From: an uncultured Alphaproteobacteria bacterium
GTDB taxonomy: Bacteria; Pseudomonadota; Alphaproteobacteria; HIMB59; GCA-002718135
Direction of reading: 5' to 3'
DNA: 64,000 nt
Assembly: GCA_902601455.1 (NCBI GenBank)
Contig: CACKNC010000005.1
Span: 19,908-83,907, forward strand
The notes under the pieces: generated by a model
The model's database searches: none
The model's input: only the letters and a program-made list of their open reading frames with translations
Told to the model about the DNA's origin: nothing
Program-made: the position numbers and the translations under genes
Shown here: positions 8,306 through 15,872 of the stretch, piece after piece
How positions within the stretch are numbered: position 1 is the first letter of the stretch
How the letters are laid out: every line of letters starts with the position of its first letter

Positions 8306-9801
8306 TGACTTTAAGTTTTCAGTTAGTTAAAGAACAAAAATTAAAATTACAATTTCCTTCAGATTTATTTATTAATGGAAATTATCAGAAATCTATATCA
8401 GAAAAATTTTTTGATAATATTTCTCCTATTGACGGAAAAAAAATTAACCAGATTTCTTTTGCTCAGCAAGCTGACATAGATAAAGCTGTTAGTTCTGCAA
8501 AAGAAGTATTTCAAAAAGGTTATTGGTCTAATTTACCTCCAGGACAAAGAAAAAAAATTCTTTTAAAATTTGCAGAATTATTAGAGCGTGATCGATTAGA
8601 GTTATCTCTATTAGATACTATAGATATGGGTAAAACTATTAATGATACCTATAATGCTGATTTACCAACCAGTATTGATAACATTGAATGGTATGCTGAA
8701 ATTATTGATAAATTGTTTGATGATATATCCCCCAGTTCAAAAGATTATATGGGTTTAGTTACTAAAGAACCAATAGGGGTTGTAGCAGCAATTGTCCCCT
8801 GGAATTATCCTTTATGGATGGCTATTTGGAAAATTGCACCAGCCTTAATTACAGGTAATTCAGTGATATTAAAACCAGCTGAACAATCCCCTATGAGTGC
8901 TATTAAAATTGGTTCTTTGTTGTCTGAAGCTGGAGTTCCAGATGGTGTTTTTTCTGTTTTGCCTGGTGATGGACCTATAACAGGCAAATCTTTGTGTCTT
9001 CATAAAGATGTTGATTGCGTTGCATTTACAGGTTCTGGAGAAGTTGGTAAATTGGTATTACAATATTCTGGCCAATCAAATATGAAAAGAGTTCAACTTG
9101 AGTGTGGAGGAAAATCTCCTAATATAATATTTGCTGATTGTCATGATCTTGATGCAGCTGCTGAAGCATCAGCATACGCTATATTTGGAAATCAAGGAGA
9201 GGTTTGTTCGGCAGGCTCAAGACTAATAGTTCAAAAAGAAATTGAAGATGATTTTATAGATAAAGTAGCAGAAAAAAGTAAAAACATGCAGCCGGCTAAT
9301 CCATTTGATCCAAATTCATTTGCAGGAGCAATAGTAAATAAAGAACAGCTTGATAAAATTAATAACTATGTAAATATTGGTAGGGAAGAGGGCGCAGATA
9401 TAAAAGTAGGAGGAAATATTGCTATGCAAGAAACAGGAGGTTGTTATTTTGAGCCAACAATATTTAAAAATGTAAAGAATAATATGAAAATTGCTCAAGA
9501 GGAAATCTTTGGCCCTGTACTTACAGCACTCTCTTTTTCAAGCTTTGAGGAAGCAATTTCTATGGCTAATGATACTGAATACGGACTTGCTGCAGGTGTG
9601 TGGACAAAAGATATTAATAAAGCAATAAAGGCATCAAGAGAAATTAGAGCTGGTACAGTTTATATAAATAATTACGAGGAAGGTGTTGACTCTACTATAC
9701 CACTTGGTGGATATAAACAATCTGGTATAGGTCGTGATAATGGCTATCAAGCTCTGGATAATTATTTGCAGACCAAATCAACATGGATAAAAGTTTCTTA
9801 A
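8305..9801 (+). CDS. NAD(P)-dependent aldehyde dehydrogenase (PuuC/betaine-aldehyde type)
   Basis: This is a 498-residue ALDH with all key residues: Asn167 (PWNYP), Lys190 (LKPAE), Glu266 (QLECGG) and the nucleophile Cys301 (GEVCSAG). The C-terminal LGGYKQSGIGRD is typical of PuuC and 4-trimethylaminobutyraldehyde or betaine aldehyde dehydrogenases. The nearby dioxygenase of the gamma-butyrobetaine hydroxylase family and the polyamine genes around 40-51 kb make two substrates likely: 4-trimethylaminobutyraldehyde (giving gamma-butyrobetaine) or gamma-glutamyl-aminobutyraldehyde. Its last 4 bases overlap the convergent dioxygenase gene. Family is certain, substrate is not. Confidence 0.85.
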   Translation: MTLSFQLVKEQKLKLQFPSDLFINGNYQKSISEKFFDNISPIDGKKINQISFAQQADIDKAVSSAKEVFQKGYWSNLPPGQRKKILLKFAELLERDRLELSLLDTIDMGKTINDTYNADLPTSIDNIEWYAEIIDKLFDDISPSSKDYMGLVTKEPIGVVAAIVPWNYPLWMAIWKIAPALITGNSVILKPAEQSPMSAIKIGSLLSEAGVPDGVFSVLPGDGPITGKSLCLHKDVDCVAFTGSGEVGKLVLQYSGQSNMKRVQLECGGKSPNIIFADCHDLDAAAEASAYAIFGNQGEVCSAGSRLIVQKEIEDDFIDKVAEKSKNMQPANPFDPNSFAGAIVNKEQLDKINNYVNIGREEGADIKVGGNIAMQETGGCYFEPTIFKNVKNNMKIAQEEIFGPVLTALSFSSFEEAISMANDTEYGLAAGVWTKDINKAIKASREIRAGTVYINNYEEGVDSTIPLGGYKQSGIGRDNGYQALDNYLQTKSTWIKVS

Positions 9802-10937
9802 AATTTTACCTTAATCAGATAGTTTAGTTTAGATTTTATTTCATCTCTTTCAATATAATAACCCTGTAGATGTCTATTTCCAGAATTTGGATCAAATTTT
9901 TTTCTTCCATGTAAGATTCTACGATTATCAAAACAAAAAATATCACCTGTTTTGAGTTTAAATTCTATTTGAAATTTTTTACTATGAAGTTGCTTGTAAA
10001 AAAGAGTATAGGCTTCATAAAAATTATTCATAATTTTAGGATTGATATCTAAAGTGCCCATCGCCCCTAAATTAATTCTTACTTCTTCAATATCATTATT
10101 TTTGTTAGTTTTTATTATTGGAGATTTTTGAATTCTTATATTTTTTTGTGTGTAATCGTTATCCTTGAACACTACATCATTATTTGTAAGCAATTTAAAT
10201 TTTTTTAAATAATTTTTTTTAAAAAAATCTGCAACTGCAAAACCATCAACTGCCGTAGAACTTCCACCCTCTGCTTCATTAATTAAGCAATGCAAAAATT
10301 GATATCCGGGGACATATTCGTAATAGGGAAGGTCAGTATGATTAACTAGAGCATCAGCTGTATATGCTTGATTATTAGGTTTGGGAATATTGATAACTTC
10401 AAAAGGTGTTTTAAAGAAAGTTTCACGATATTGTCCAATCAGATCTAAAATTTTGAAAGCAGATTTTTTTTCAGTTGGTGCGTTAGAAACTATTGTTATT
10501 CCAAATGAATATAATGTGTTTAGCCATTTTAAAAATATTTTTTCATCTGAAATAATTTTTTTATAATCAAATGTAAGTGTTTTAATATTCGAAATTTTTT
10601 TTTTATTCCATAAGGTGTATGGTGAACTATAAGATTTTGAATTAATTTCAATATAACAATTATCTCTAAGCCATTTTAAGTCATAAGTTGAATGATGATT
10701 ATTTTCTGACCAATTAATATTTATATTTTTTGATGAAAAATTATATTTAATTGGTCTTATTTTTTTTGTAACTGAGAGAATATTAAAACTTCTCATCCTT
10801 GTATCTTTATGAAATGCAGTGGGGCAATTGTCTCTGAGCCATAAAAAATGATATTTACTTACATGTTTATCCTGCCAATAAACTTCAAGGTATTTAGTTT
10901 TTAGTGATATTTTTTTAACTTTATATTTATTTTGCAT
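9798..10937 (-). CDS. Fe(II)/2OG dioxygenase of the gamma-butyrobetaine hydroxylase / TmpA family
   Basis: The 379-residue protein has the two-domain layout of BBOX, TML hydroxylase and TmpA. The N-terminal DUF971-like domain contains WLRDNC at 33-38 and a related WLRDNC at 89-94. The C-terminal TauD-like domain contains His200-x-Asp202 (NHTDLPYYEYVPG), His343 (ILHGR) and Arg355 (NRHLQGYY). Of the Cys-x-Cys-x-x-Cys zinc cluster of human BBOX only Cys38 remains. Within a carnitine/betaine locus the simplest role is gamma-butyrobetaine to L-carnitine in the cytoplasm; hydroxylation of trimethyllysine or trimethylaminoethylphosphonate is an alternative. It is divergent from the EamA transporter gene 57 bases away. 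Confidence 0.75.
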   Translation of the reverse strand: MQNKYKVKKISLKTKYLEVYWQDKHVSKYHFLWLRDNCPTAFHKDTRMRSFNILSVTKKIRPIKYNFSSKNININWSENNHHSTYDLKWLRDNCYIEINSKSYSSPYTLWNKKKISNIKTLTFDYKKIISDEKIFLKWLNTLYSFGITIVSNAPTEKKSAFKILDLIGQYRETFFKTPFEVINIPKPNNQAYTADALVNHTDLPYYEYVPGYQFLHCLINEAEGGSSTAVDGFAVADFFKKNYLKKFKLLTNNDVVFKDNDYTQKNIRIQKSPIIKTNKNNDIEEVRINLGAMGTLDINPKIMNNFYEAYTLFYKQLHSKKFQIEFKLKTGDIFCFDNRRILHGRKKFDPNSGNRHLQGYYIERDEIKSKLNYLIKVKF

Positions 10938-10994
10938 TTGAAATAATTTTAGTATTCGCTAACATATTTTTAGTTTTTAATTAAAGATTTTTTT

Positions 10995-11849
10995 ATGAAT
11001 AAAAATTTACTAGGGATATTATTAATGACTCTAGGTATGTTTTGTCTAAGCGTTAATGATATGACATATAAAAATTTAACCATGAATTTCCCTGTTTGGG
11101 AGGCAGTATTTTTTAGAGCATTAAGTGGATCAATAATATCTTTAGTTATGGTTTATAATACAGGCATAAGTTCAATAAAAACACAAAAACCAGTTAGGCA
11201 TTTTGTAAGAGCTTTTTCAGCAGTTGGGTGTGTTGTACTTTATATTTTTGGAATAAAATACTTGTTACTTTCAGAAAATATTGCCATTGCTCATAGTGCA
11301 CCAATAATAGCAGCTTTATTGGCACTACCTATTCTTGGGGAGAAAATAGGTATTCATAGAGTAGCGGCAATAGTTATTGGGTTTATTGGTGTGCTAATTA
11401 TTGTAAAACCGGGTACTGATTTATTTCAACTTAAATCATTATTTCCAATTGGCTCAGCTTTATTTATGGCTTCGGTATACCTTTCAACCAGATCTCTTAT
11501 GAATACAGAATCAAGTACATCAATTGTATTTTATTATTCTTTTGCATTACTATTTACTTCAGTAATTTTTTTTCCTTCTGATTTTATAATTCCAGATACT
11601 TTTAATCTTATACTGGCTCTAAGTCTTGGTATTATGGGTTCTTTGGGTCATTATTTTATGTCACAGGCCGCTAAGAATGCAGATGTTGCTGTAACATCTC
11701 CTTTTGAATATACTTCTTTTGTATTTGTAGGTGTTATGGGATTTATATTTTTTAATGAAATACCTAGTAATTCTGTTGTCTTTGGAGGTATGCTTATCAT
11801 AATAAGCGGTATATATGTTGCTTATAGAGAGAGAAAAAATAATATGTAA
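10995..11849 (+). CDS. EamA/DMT-family inner-membrane transporter
   Basis: The 284-residue, strongly hydrophobic protein has about ten membrane segments in two EamA repeats; conserved Pro/Gly-rich ends are seen at AHSAPIIAALLALPILGEK (about 98-116) and VTSPFEYTSF in the second half. Drug/metabolite transporters of this kind export or import small metabolites. It is divergent from the dioxygenase gene and precedes the betaine transporter operon by 90 bases, so a methylated amine or a product of its catabolism is a possible substrate. Nothing in the sequence fixes the substrate or direction. Confidence 0.8.
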   Translation: MNKNLLGILLMTLGMFCLSVNDMTYKNLTMNFPVWEAVFFRALSGSIISLVMVYNTGISSIKTQKPVRHFVRAFSAVGCVVLYIFGIKYLLLSENIAIAHSAPIIAALLALPILGEKIGIHRVAAIVIGFIGVLIIVKPGTDLFQLKSLFPIGSALFMASVYLSTRSLMNTESSTSIVFYYSFALLFTSVIFFPSDFIIPDTFNLILALSLGIMGSLGHYFMSQAAKNADVAVTSPFEYTSFVFVGVMGFIFFNEIPSNSVVFGGMLIIISGIYVAYRERKNNM

Positions 11850-11886
11850 TTTCCCATTAAATCTCTTATATTAAAAGAAATAAAAG

Positions 11887-11932
11887 TTGTTTATGGCTAA
11901 ATAACCGATATAAAATCTATATAATTAGGAGG
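11887..11932 (+). promoter_or_regulatory. Putative promoter and strong Shine-Dalgarno site of the proX operon
   Basis: TTGTTT (11887-11892) and TATAAA (11909-11914) are separated by 16 bases and resemble a sigma-70 promoter. A full AGGAGG (11927-11932) lies 7 bases before the ATG of the binding protein gene. Most other genes here have poor Shine-Dalgarno sites, so this one agrees with the high expression expected of a periplasmic binding protein. The promoter assignment is by eye only. Confidence 0.4.
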
Positions 11933-11939
11933 AAAGAAT

Positions 11940-12962
11940 ATGAAATTTATTAAAAAATCATTTCTAGTTCTATCTCTTTTGTCTGCTTTCTCCCTTAGCT
12001 CTTTAAGTGCAAATGCTTGTACTGTTAAAGTAGGAGATTTTGACTGGGATAGTGCTAACATTCACACAGCCATCGGTTCTTATATTATGGAGCATGGTTA
12101 TGGATGTGATGTTGAGGTAACAAAAGGAAGTACAAATCCTATATTGGCTGCTTTAATTGATAATCAGCTTGATATTATTTTTGAACACTGGACTGACAAC
12201 AATGTTGCTTTAATTGACCCGGAATTAGCTTCTGGTAATTTAGTTGATCTTGGAATTAACACGCCTGCATCTGAGCAAGCGTTTTTTGTTGATAGAGCAA
12301 CTTCTGAGGCTCATGGAATTACAAGTGTAGCTGATTTGAAAAAACCAGGTATTTGGGAATTATTTAAAGATCCTGAAGATCCATCTAAAGGAAGAATTAC
12401 AAGCTGTATTTCTGGATGGACTTGTTACACTATCAATCTTGTTAAAATAATGGAATATGGTTTGGGTGACTTGTACACAAACTTTGACCCAGGTTCTGGT
12501 GGAGCGTTAGATGCCGCTATAGCTGGCGCATTTGCAAAAGGACAACCAATTGTCACATATTATTGGACTCCAACAAGTTTAATGGGAAAACCTGAAATTG
12601 ATATGGTTCGTCTAACTGAGCCAGCTTATGATAAAGCTTGCTGGGATAAAATGATGGTAGTTGTAAATAAAATTAAAGCTGATGGACCTGATGCTTATGA
12701 GCCTTCTTGCGCTAATGAGTATAAGGATATGGCTTTAACTAAGCTTGCGACTGGAAAATTTGCTGCTGATAATGCAGATATTATTGCCTTCGCTGATGCA
12801 TATACAATCACAACTTCTGTTGTTAACAATATGTTAGCATATTACGTTGATGAATCAGGTGGTGACATGGAAGCAACTGCAATGCATTACTTAGAAAATC
12901 ATTCTGAGTGGGAATCTTGGGTTCCAGCTGATGTAGCTGCTAAAGTTAAAAGTTCACTATAA
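11940..12962 (+). CDS. proX: Glycine betaine/choline-type ABC transporter substrate-binding protein (ProX-like)
   Basis: The 340-residue protein has a Sec signal peptide (basic start, hydrophobic 8-22) with likely cleavage after SANA (residue 26). The mature protein belongs to the OpuAC family; tryptophans at DFDWD (Trp36), FEHWTDN (Trp84) and YYWTP (Trp209) are candidates for the aromatic box that binds quaternary ammonium groups. Six cysteines (27, 56, 156, 162, 234, 257) could form three disulfides. It heads a ProX-ProW-ProV operon next to a BetA-like dehydrogenase and carnitine genes, so betaine, choline or carnitine are the likeliest ligands. Confidence 0.9.
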   Translation: MKFIKKSFLVLSLLSAFSLSSLSANACTVKVGDFDWDSANIHTAIGSYIMEHGYGCDVEVTKGSTNPILAALIDNQLDIIFEHWTDNNVALIDPELASGNLVDLGINTPASEQAFFVDRATSEAHGITSVADLKKPGIWELFKDPEDPSKGRITSCISGWTCYTINLVKIMEYGLGDLYTNFDPGSGGALDAAIAGAFAKGQPIVTYYWTPTSLMGKPEIDMVRLTEPAYDKACWDKMMVVVNKIKADGPDAYEPSCANEYKDMALTKLATGKFAADNADIIAFADAYTITTSVVNNMLAYYVDESGGDMEATAMHYLENHSEWESWVPADVAAKVKSSL

Positions 12963-12972
12963 TATTAATTTA

Positions 12973-13000
12973 TTTACCAGGGTCTTAAGGCCCTGGTAAA
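12973..13000 (+). repeat. Stable intergenic hairpin between proX and proW
   Basis: TTTACCAGGG and CCCTGGTAAA form a perfect 10-bp stem with an 8-base loop, starting 11 bases after the proX stop. It is followed by A residues rather than a U tract on the transcript, so it is more probably an mRNA 3'-end stabiliser or partial attenuator than a full intrinsic terminator. Such hairpins commonly raise binding-protein mRNA relative to permease mRNA in ABC operons. Confidence 0.7.
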
Positions 13001-13008
13001 AAAATCTT

Positions 13009-14025
13009 ATGAAAAAAATTTCTAAAAACATAATTTATTTAATTTATTTAATTCTTTTCGGAGTTTTGATTGTTGTAAGTTATAATTCTTCTAAAAGAAA
13101 GCCGGATAGTGTCTCCGAGTTGTATACAGATTTTACTTGGTTAATTAATTGGCCTAAGTGGCTTGATACTCCATTTATGCACTGGATTAATACAGGGTGG
13201 AGAAGTTTTATAGCTGATTATGGTTTGATATTTGATGCTATAGGTTATGGTCTACTTAGAGGTTACACAGAATTAAAAAATATAATCGTTCAGGCTCCAT
13301 GGCCTGTCGTCATTTTAGGTGTTATTGGAATTACTTATGTAATCAGTGGAAGAAAATTGGGAACAACTATATTTGTAGGTTTTTGCACATTTTTTATAGG
13401 TTTTTTAAATCCTCGTTTTTGGGATAAGGCAATAGAAACAACTACTATGGTTGTTATAGGAATAGCTATATGTGTTGTCATAGGAATTCCTATAGGAATA
13501 GCTATGTCCAGAAGCGAAAGAGTAAGAAATATTATTTTGCCTATTTTAGACACAATGCAAGTTATTCCTGCATTCTGTTATTTAATTCCTGGTATTATTC
13601 TTTTTGGCTTAGGTGCAATACCTGCAATTATTTCTATATTTATTTATGCCTGCCCTCCATTGATAAGATTAACAGATCTTGGCATAAGATTAGTTGACAA
13701 AGAAATAATTGAAGCAGCAGAGTCATTTGGAGCAAGTAAGAAACAAAAACTTTGGGGAGTGCAGATACCTTTAGCTCTTCCAAATATTATGCAAGGTATT
13801 AATCAATGCACAATGATGGCGTTAGCCATGGTTGTTATTGCCTCTATGATTGGAACACGTGGCTTAGGGGATGAAGTTCTTTTAGGTTTACAACAATTGA
13901 ATGTTGGGGCTGCGTTAGAAGCTGGTTTGGCAATTGTTTTATTGGCTATTGTTTTAGATAGAATGACTCAGGCCTATGGAGAAAAAATTCAAGAACGAAC
14001 TCAACCTCAAAAAAAGAAAAATTAA
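13009..14025 (+). CDS. proW: Betaine-type ABC transporter permease (ProW-like)
   Basis: The 338-residue membrane protein has an N-terminal membrane helix (about 8-26), a long soluble-looking linker with aromatic residues (about 40-75), then a canonical binding-protein-dependent permease domain. The EAA loop that docks on the ATPase is present as EAAESFGASKKQKLWGVQIP (20 residues, about 242-261). It lies 46 bases after proX across a hairpin and 6 bases before the ATPase gene. It forms the inner-membrane channel of the ProXWV system. Confidence 0.9.
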   Translation: MKKISKNIIYLIYLILFGVLIVVSYNSSKRKPDSVSELYTDFTWLINWPKWLDTPFMHWINTGWRSFIADYGLIFDAIGYGLLRGYTELKNIIVQAPWPVVILGVIGITYVISGRKLGTTIFVGFCTFFIGFLNPRFWDKAIETTTMVVIGIAICVVIGIPIGIAMSRSERVRNIILPILDTMQVIPAFCYLIPGIILFGLGAIPAIISIFIYACPPLIRLTDLGIRLVDKEIIEAAESFGASKKQKLWGVQIPLALPNIMQGINQCTMMALAMVVIASMIGTRGLGDEVLLGLQQLNVGAALEAGLAIVLLAIVLDRMTQAYGEKIQERTQPQKKKN

Positions 14026-14031
14026 TTCAAA

Positions 14032-15078
14032 ATGCCAAAAATTGAAATAAAAAATGTATATAAAATTTTTGGAAGTAATCCAGAGACAGTTTTACCTATT
14101 GTTAAGGAAGGAGCATCAAAAGAAGATGTTTTGGAAAGAACAGGACACACTGTTGGATTAGATAATGTATCTATCAATATAGAGGAAGGTGAAACCTTTG
14201 TTTGTATGGGATTATCAGGCTCTGGTAAATCAACTTTAATAAGGCATTTAAATAGGCTTATTGATCCAACTGATGGAGATATTATTGTTGATGGAACGAA
14301 TGTTATGGAATTAAATGAAAAACAACTCATAGAGTTTAGAAAACATGAAATGAGTATGGTATTTCAACGCTTTGGATTATTTCCTCATAAAACTGTATTA
14401 GAGAATGTTGGTTATGGATTAGAAATTCAAGGTAAAGAGCCTGAAGAAAGAAAAAAACTAGCTATGATACAAGTTGAGTCTGTGGGTTTACAGGGTTTTG
14501 AAAATCAATATCCAAGTCAACTTTCAGGAGGAATGCAACAACGAGTGGGTTTAGCTAGAGCTTTGGCAACTAATCCTCAAATACTTTTAATGGATGAGGC
14601 TTTTAGTGCATTAGATCCTTTAATAAGAAGTGATATGCAAAATCAGTTAATTGAGCTTCAAGCAAAATTGAAGAAAACAATTGTTTTTATTACGCATGAC
14701 TTAGATGAATCATTAAGGTTGGGCGATCACATAGGAATTTTAAATGGTGGAAGATTAGTTCAAGCTGGCACACCAGAGGAAATTATTATGAGTCCAGCTG
14801 ATGATTATGTAGAAGCATTTGTAAAGGATGTTAACAGGGCAAAAGTGCTGAGAGCCAAAACAGTTATGATTAAGGCAAATGAATTTAATTCCAGTGATTT
14901 AAAACTTGCCGATGTGTATAAAGTTGATGAAGGATCATATATTGAGCAATTTTTACCTAAAGTATTAGCTGATAGATGTACAGTTATGGTTGTAGACAAA
15001 ATGGGGGATACAAAAGGTTATATAACTGAAAAAGAATTAGCTATTTCTCTTAGTAAAGATGGTTATAATTTAAAATAA
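14032..15078 (+). CDS. proV: Betaine-type ABC transporter ATP-binding protein (ProV-like)
   Basis: The 348-residue protein has Walker A GLSGSGKST (60-68), Q-loop Gln112, signature LSGGMQQR (164-171), Walker B LLMDEAF (185-191) and switch His222. The approximately 40-residue N-terminal extension with a GHTVGLDNV segment is typical of the ProV/OpuAA subfamily. The C-terminal part (about 270-348) is long enough for one CBS-like domain only, where E. coli ProV has two, so osmotic gating may be reduced or absent and the system may serve nutrient uptake. The SDR gene follows after 17 bases. Confidence 0.9.
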   Translation: MPKIEIKNVYKIFGSNPETVLPIVKEGASKEDVLERTGHTVGLDNVSINIEEGETFVCMGLSGSGKSTLIRHLNRLIDPTDGDIIVDGTNVMELNEKQLIEFRKHEMSMVFQRFGLFPHKTVLENVGYGLEIQGKEPEERKKLAMIQVESVGLQGFENQYPSQLSGGMQQRVGLARALATNPQILLMDEAFSALDPLIRSDMQNQLIELQAKLKKTIVFITHDLDESLRLGDHIGILNGGRLVQAGTPEEIIMSPADDYVEAFVKDVNRAKVLRAKTVMIKANEFNSSDLKLADVYKVDEGSYIEQFLPKVLADRCTVMVVDKMGDTKGYITEKELAISLSKDGYNLK

Positions 15079-15095
15079 TTTTTTTTTTAAAATTA

Positions 15096-15872
15096 ATGAT
15101 TTTAAAAAATAAAAAATTTATAATCTCTGCAGCAGGTGATGGCATTGGTTTTTCAATTTCAAAATTAATTGTTCAAAATGGTGGCAAAGTTTATTTAACG
15201 GACATAGATCCAAAAAAAATAAATAAGATAAATCGTAATAATAAATTTAAAAATAAAATATTTGCAAATCAGCTTGATGCAAATAATCATAATCAGGTTA
15301 AGCAATACTTTAAATCTCTTTCAAATTTAAAAAAGATTGATGGTTTGATTAATAATGTCGGTATCGCTGGTCCTACAAAATATATAGAAAAAATTACTAA
15401 AGAGGAGTGGCAAAATACAATTGAGACAAACCTTAATAGCCATTTCTCTTTTATAAAATTTGCTATCCCACTTTTAAAAAAAAATAAATCTGGATCTATA
15501 ATTAATTTATCATCCACAGCCGGTTTATTTGGTTTTCCTCAAAGAACTCCATATGCAGCAAGTAAATGGGCTATTATTGGATTGACCAAAAGTTTAGCGA
15601 TGGAGCTTGGTAAGTTCAAAATTAGAGTAAATGCTATCTGTCCTGGTTCAGTAGAGGGTGACAGAATGAAAAGAGTAATAAGTGCGAAAGCAAAGCTACT
15701 AAAAGTAAATTCTAATAAAATACAACAAGAATTTGAATCGATGACTTCTATTAAATCTTTTGTTAACAAAGAAGATATAGCCTCAATGGCTGTTTATCTT
15801 TTAAGTGATAACTCTATCAATATTTCAGGCCAAGCTATAGCTATAGATGGTCATACTGAGAGAATGAATTAG
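15096..15872 (+). CDS. Short-chain dehydrogenase/reductase in the proXWV-GMC operon
   Basis: This is a classical 258-residue SDR: cofactor loop AAGDGIG (12-18), NNVG (86-89), catalytic Ser in NLSS (137-140), Tyr153 and Lys157 in YAASK, and PG in ICPGSV. It sits 17 bases after proV and its TAG stop overlaps the GTG start of the GMC dehydrogenase by one base. This suggests a transporter plus two oxidoreductases acting on an imported alcohol, such as a choline- or carnitine-like compound. Substrate unknown. Confidence 0.8.
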   Translation: MILKNKKFIISAAGDGIGFSISKLIVQNGGKVYLTDIDPKKINKINRNNKFKNKIFANQLDANNHNQVKQYFKSLSNLKKIDGLINNVGIAGPTKYIEKITKEEWQNTIETNLNSHFSFIKFAIPLLKKNKSGSIINLSSTAGLFGFPQRTPYAASKWAIIGLTKSLAMELGKFKIRVNAICPGSVEGDRMKRVISAKAKLLKVNSNKIQQEFESMTSIKSFVNKEDIASMAVYLLSDNSINISGQAIAIDGHTERMN

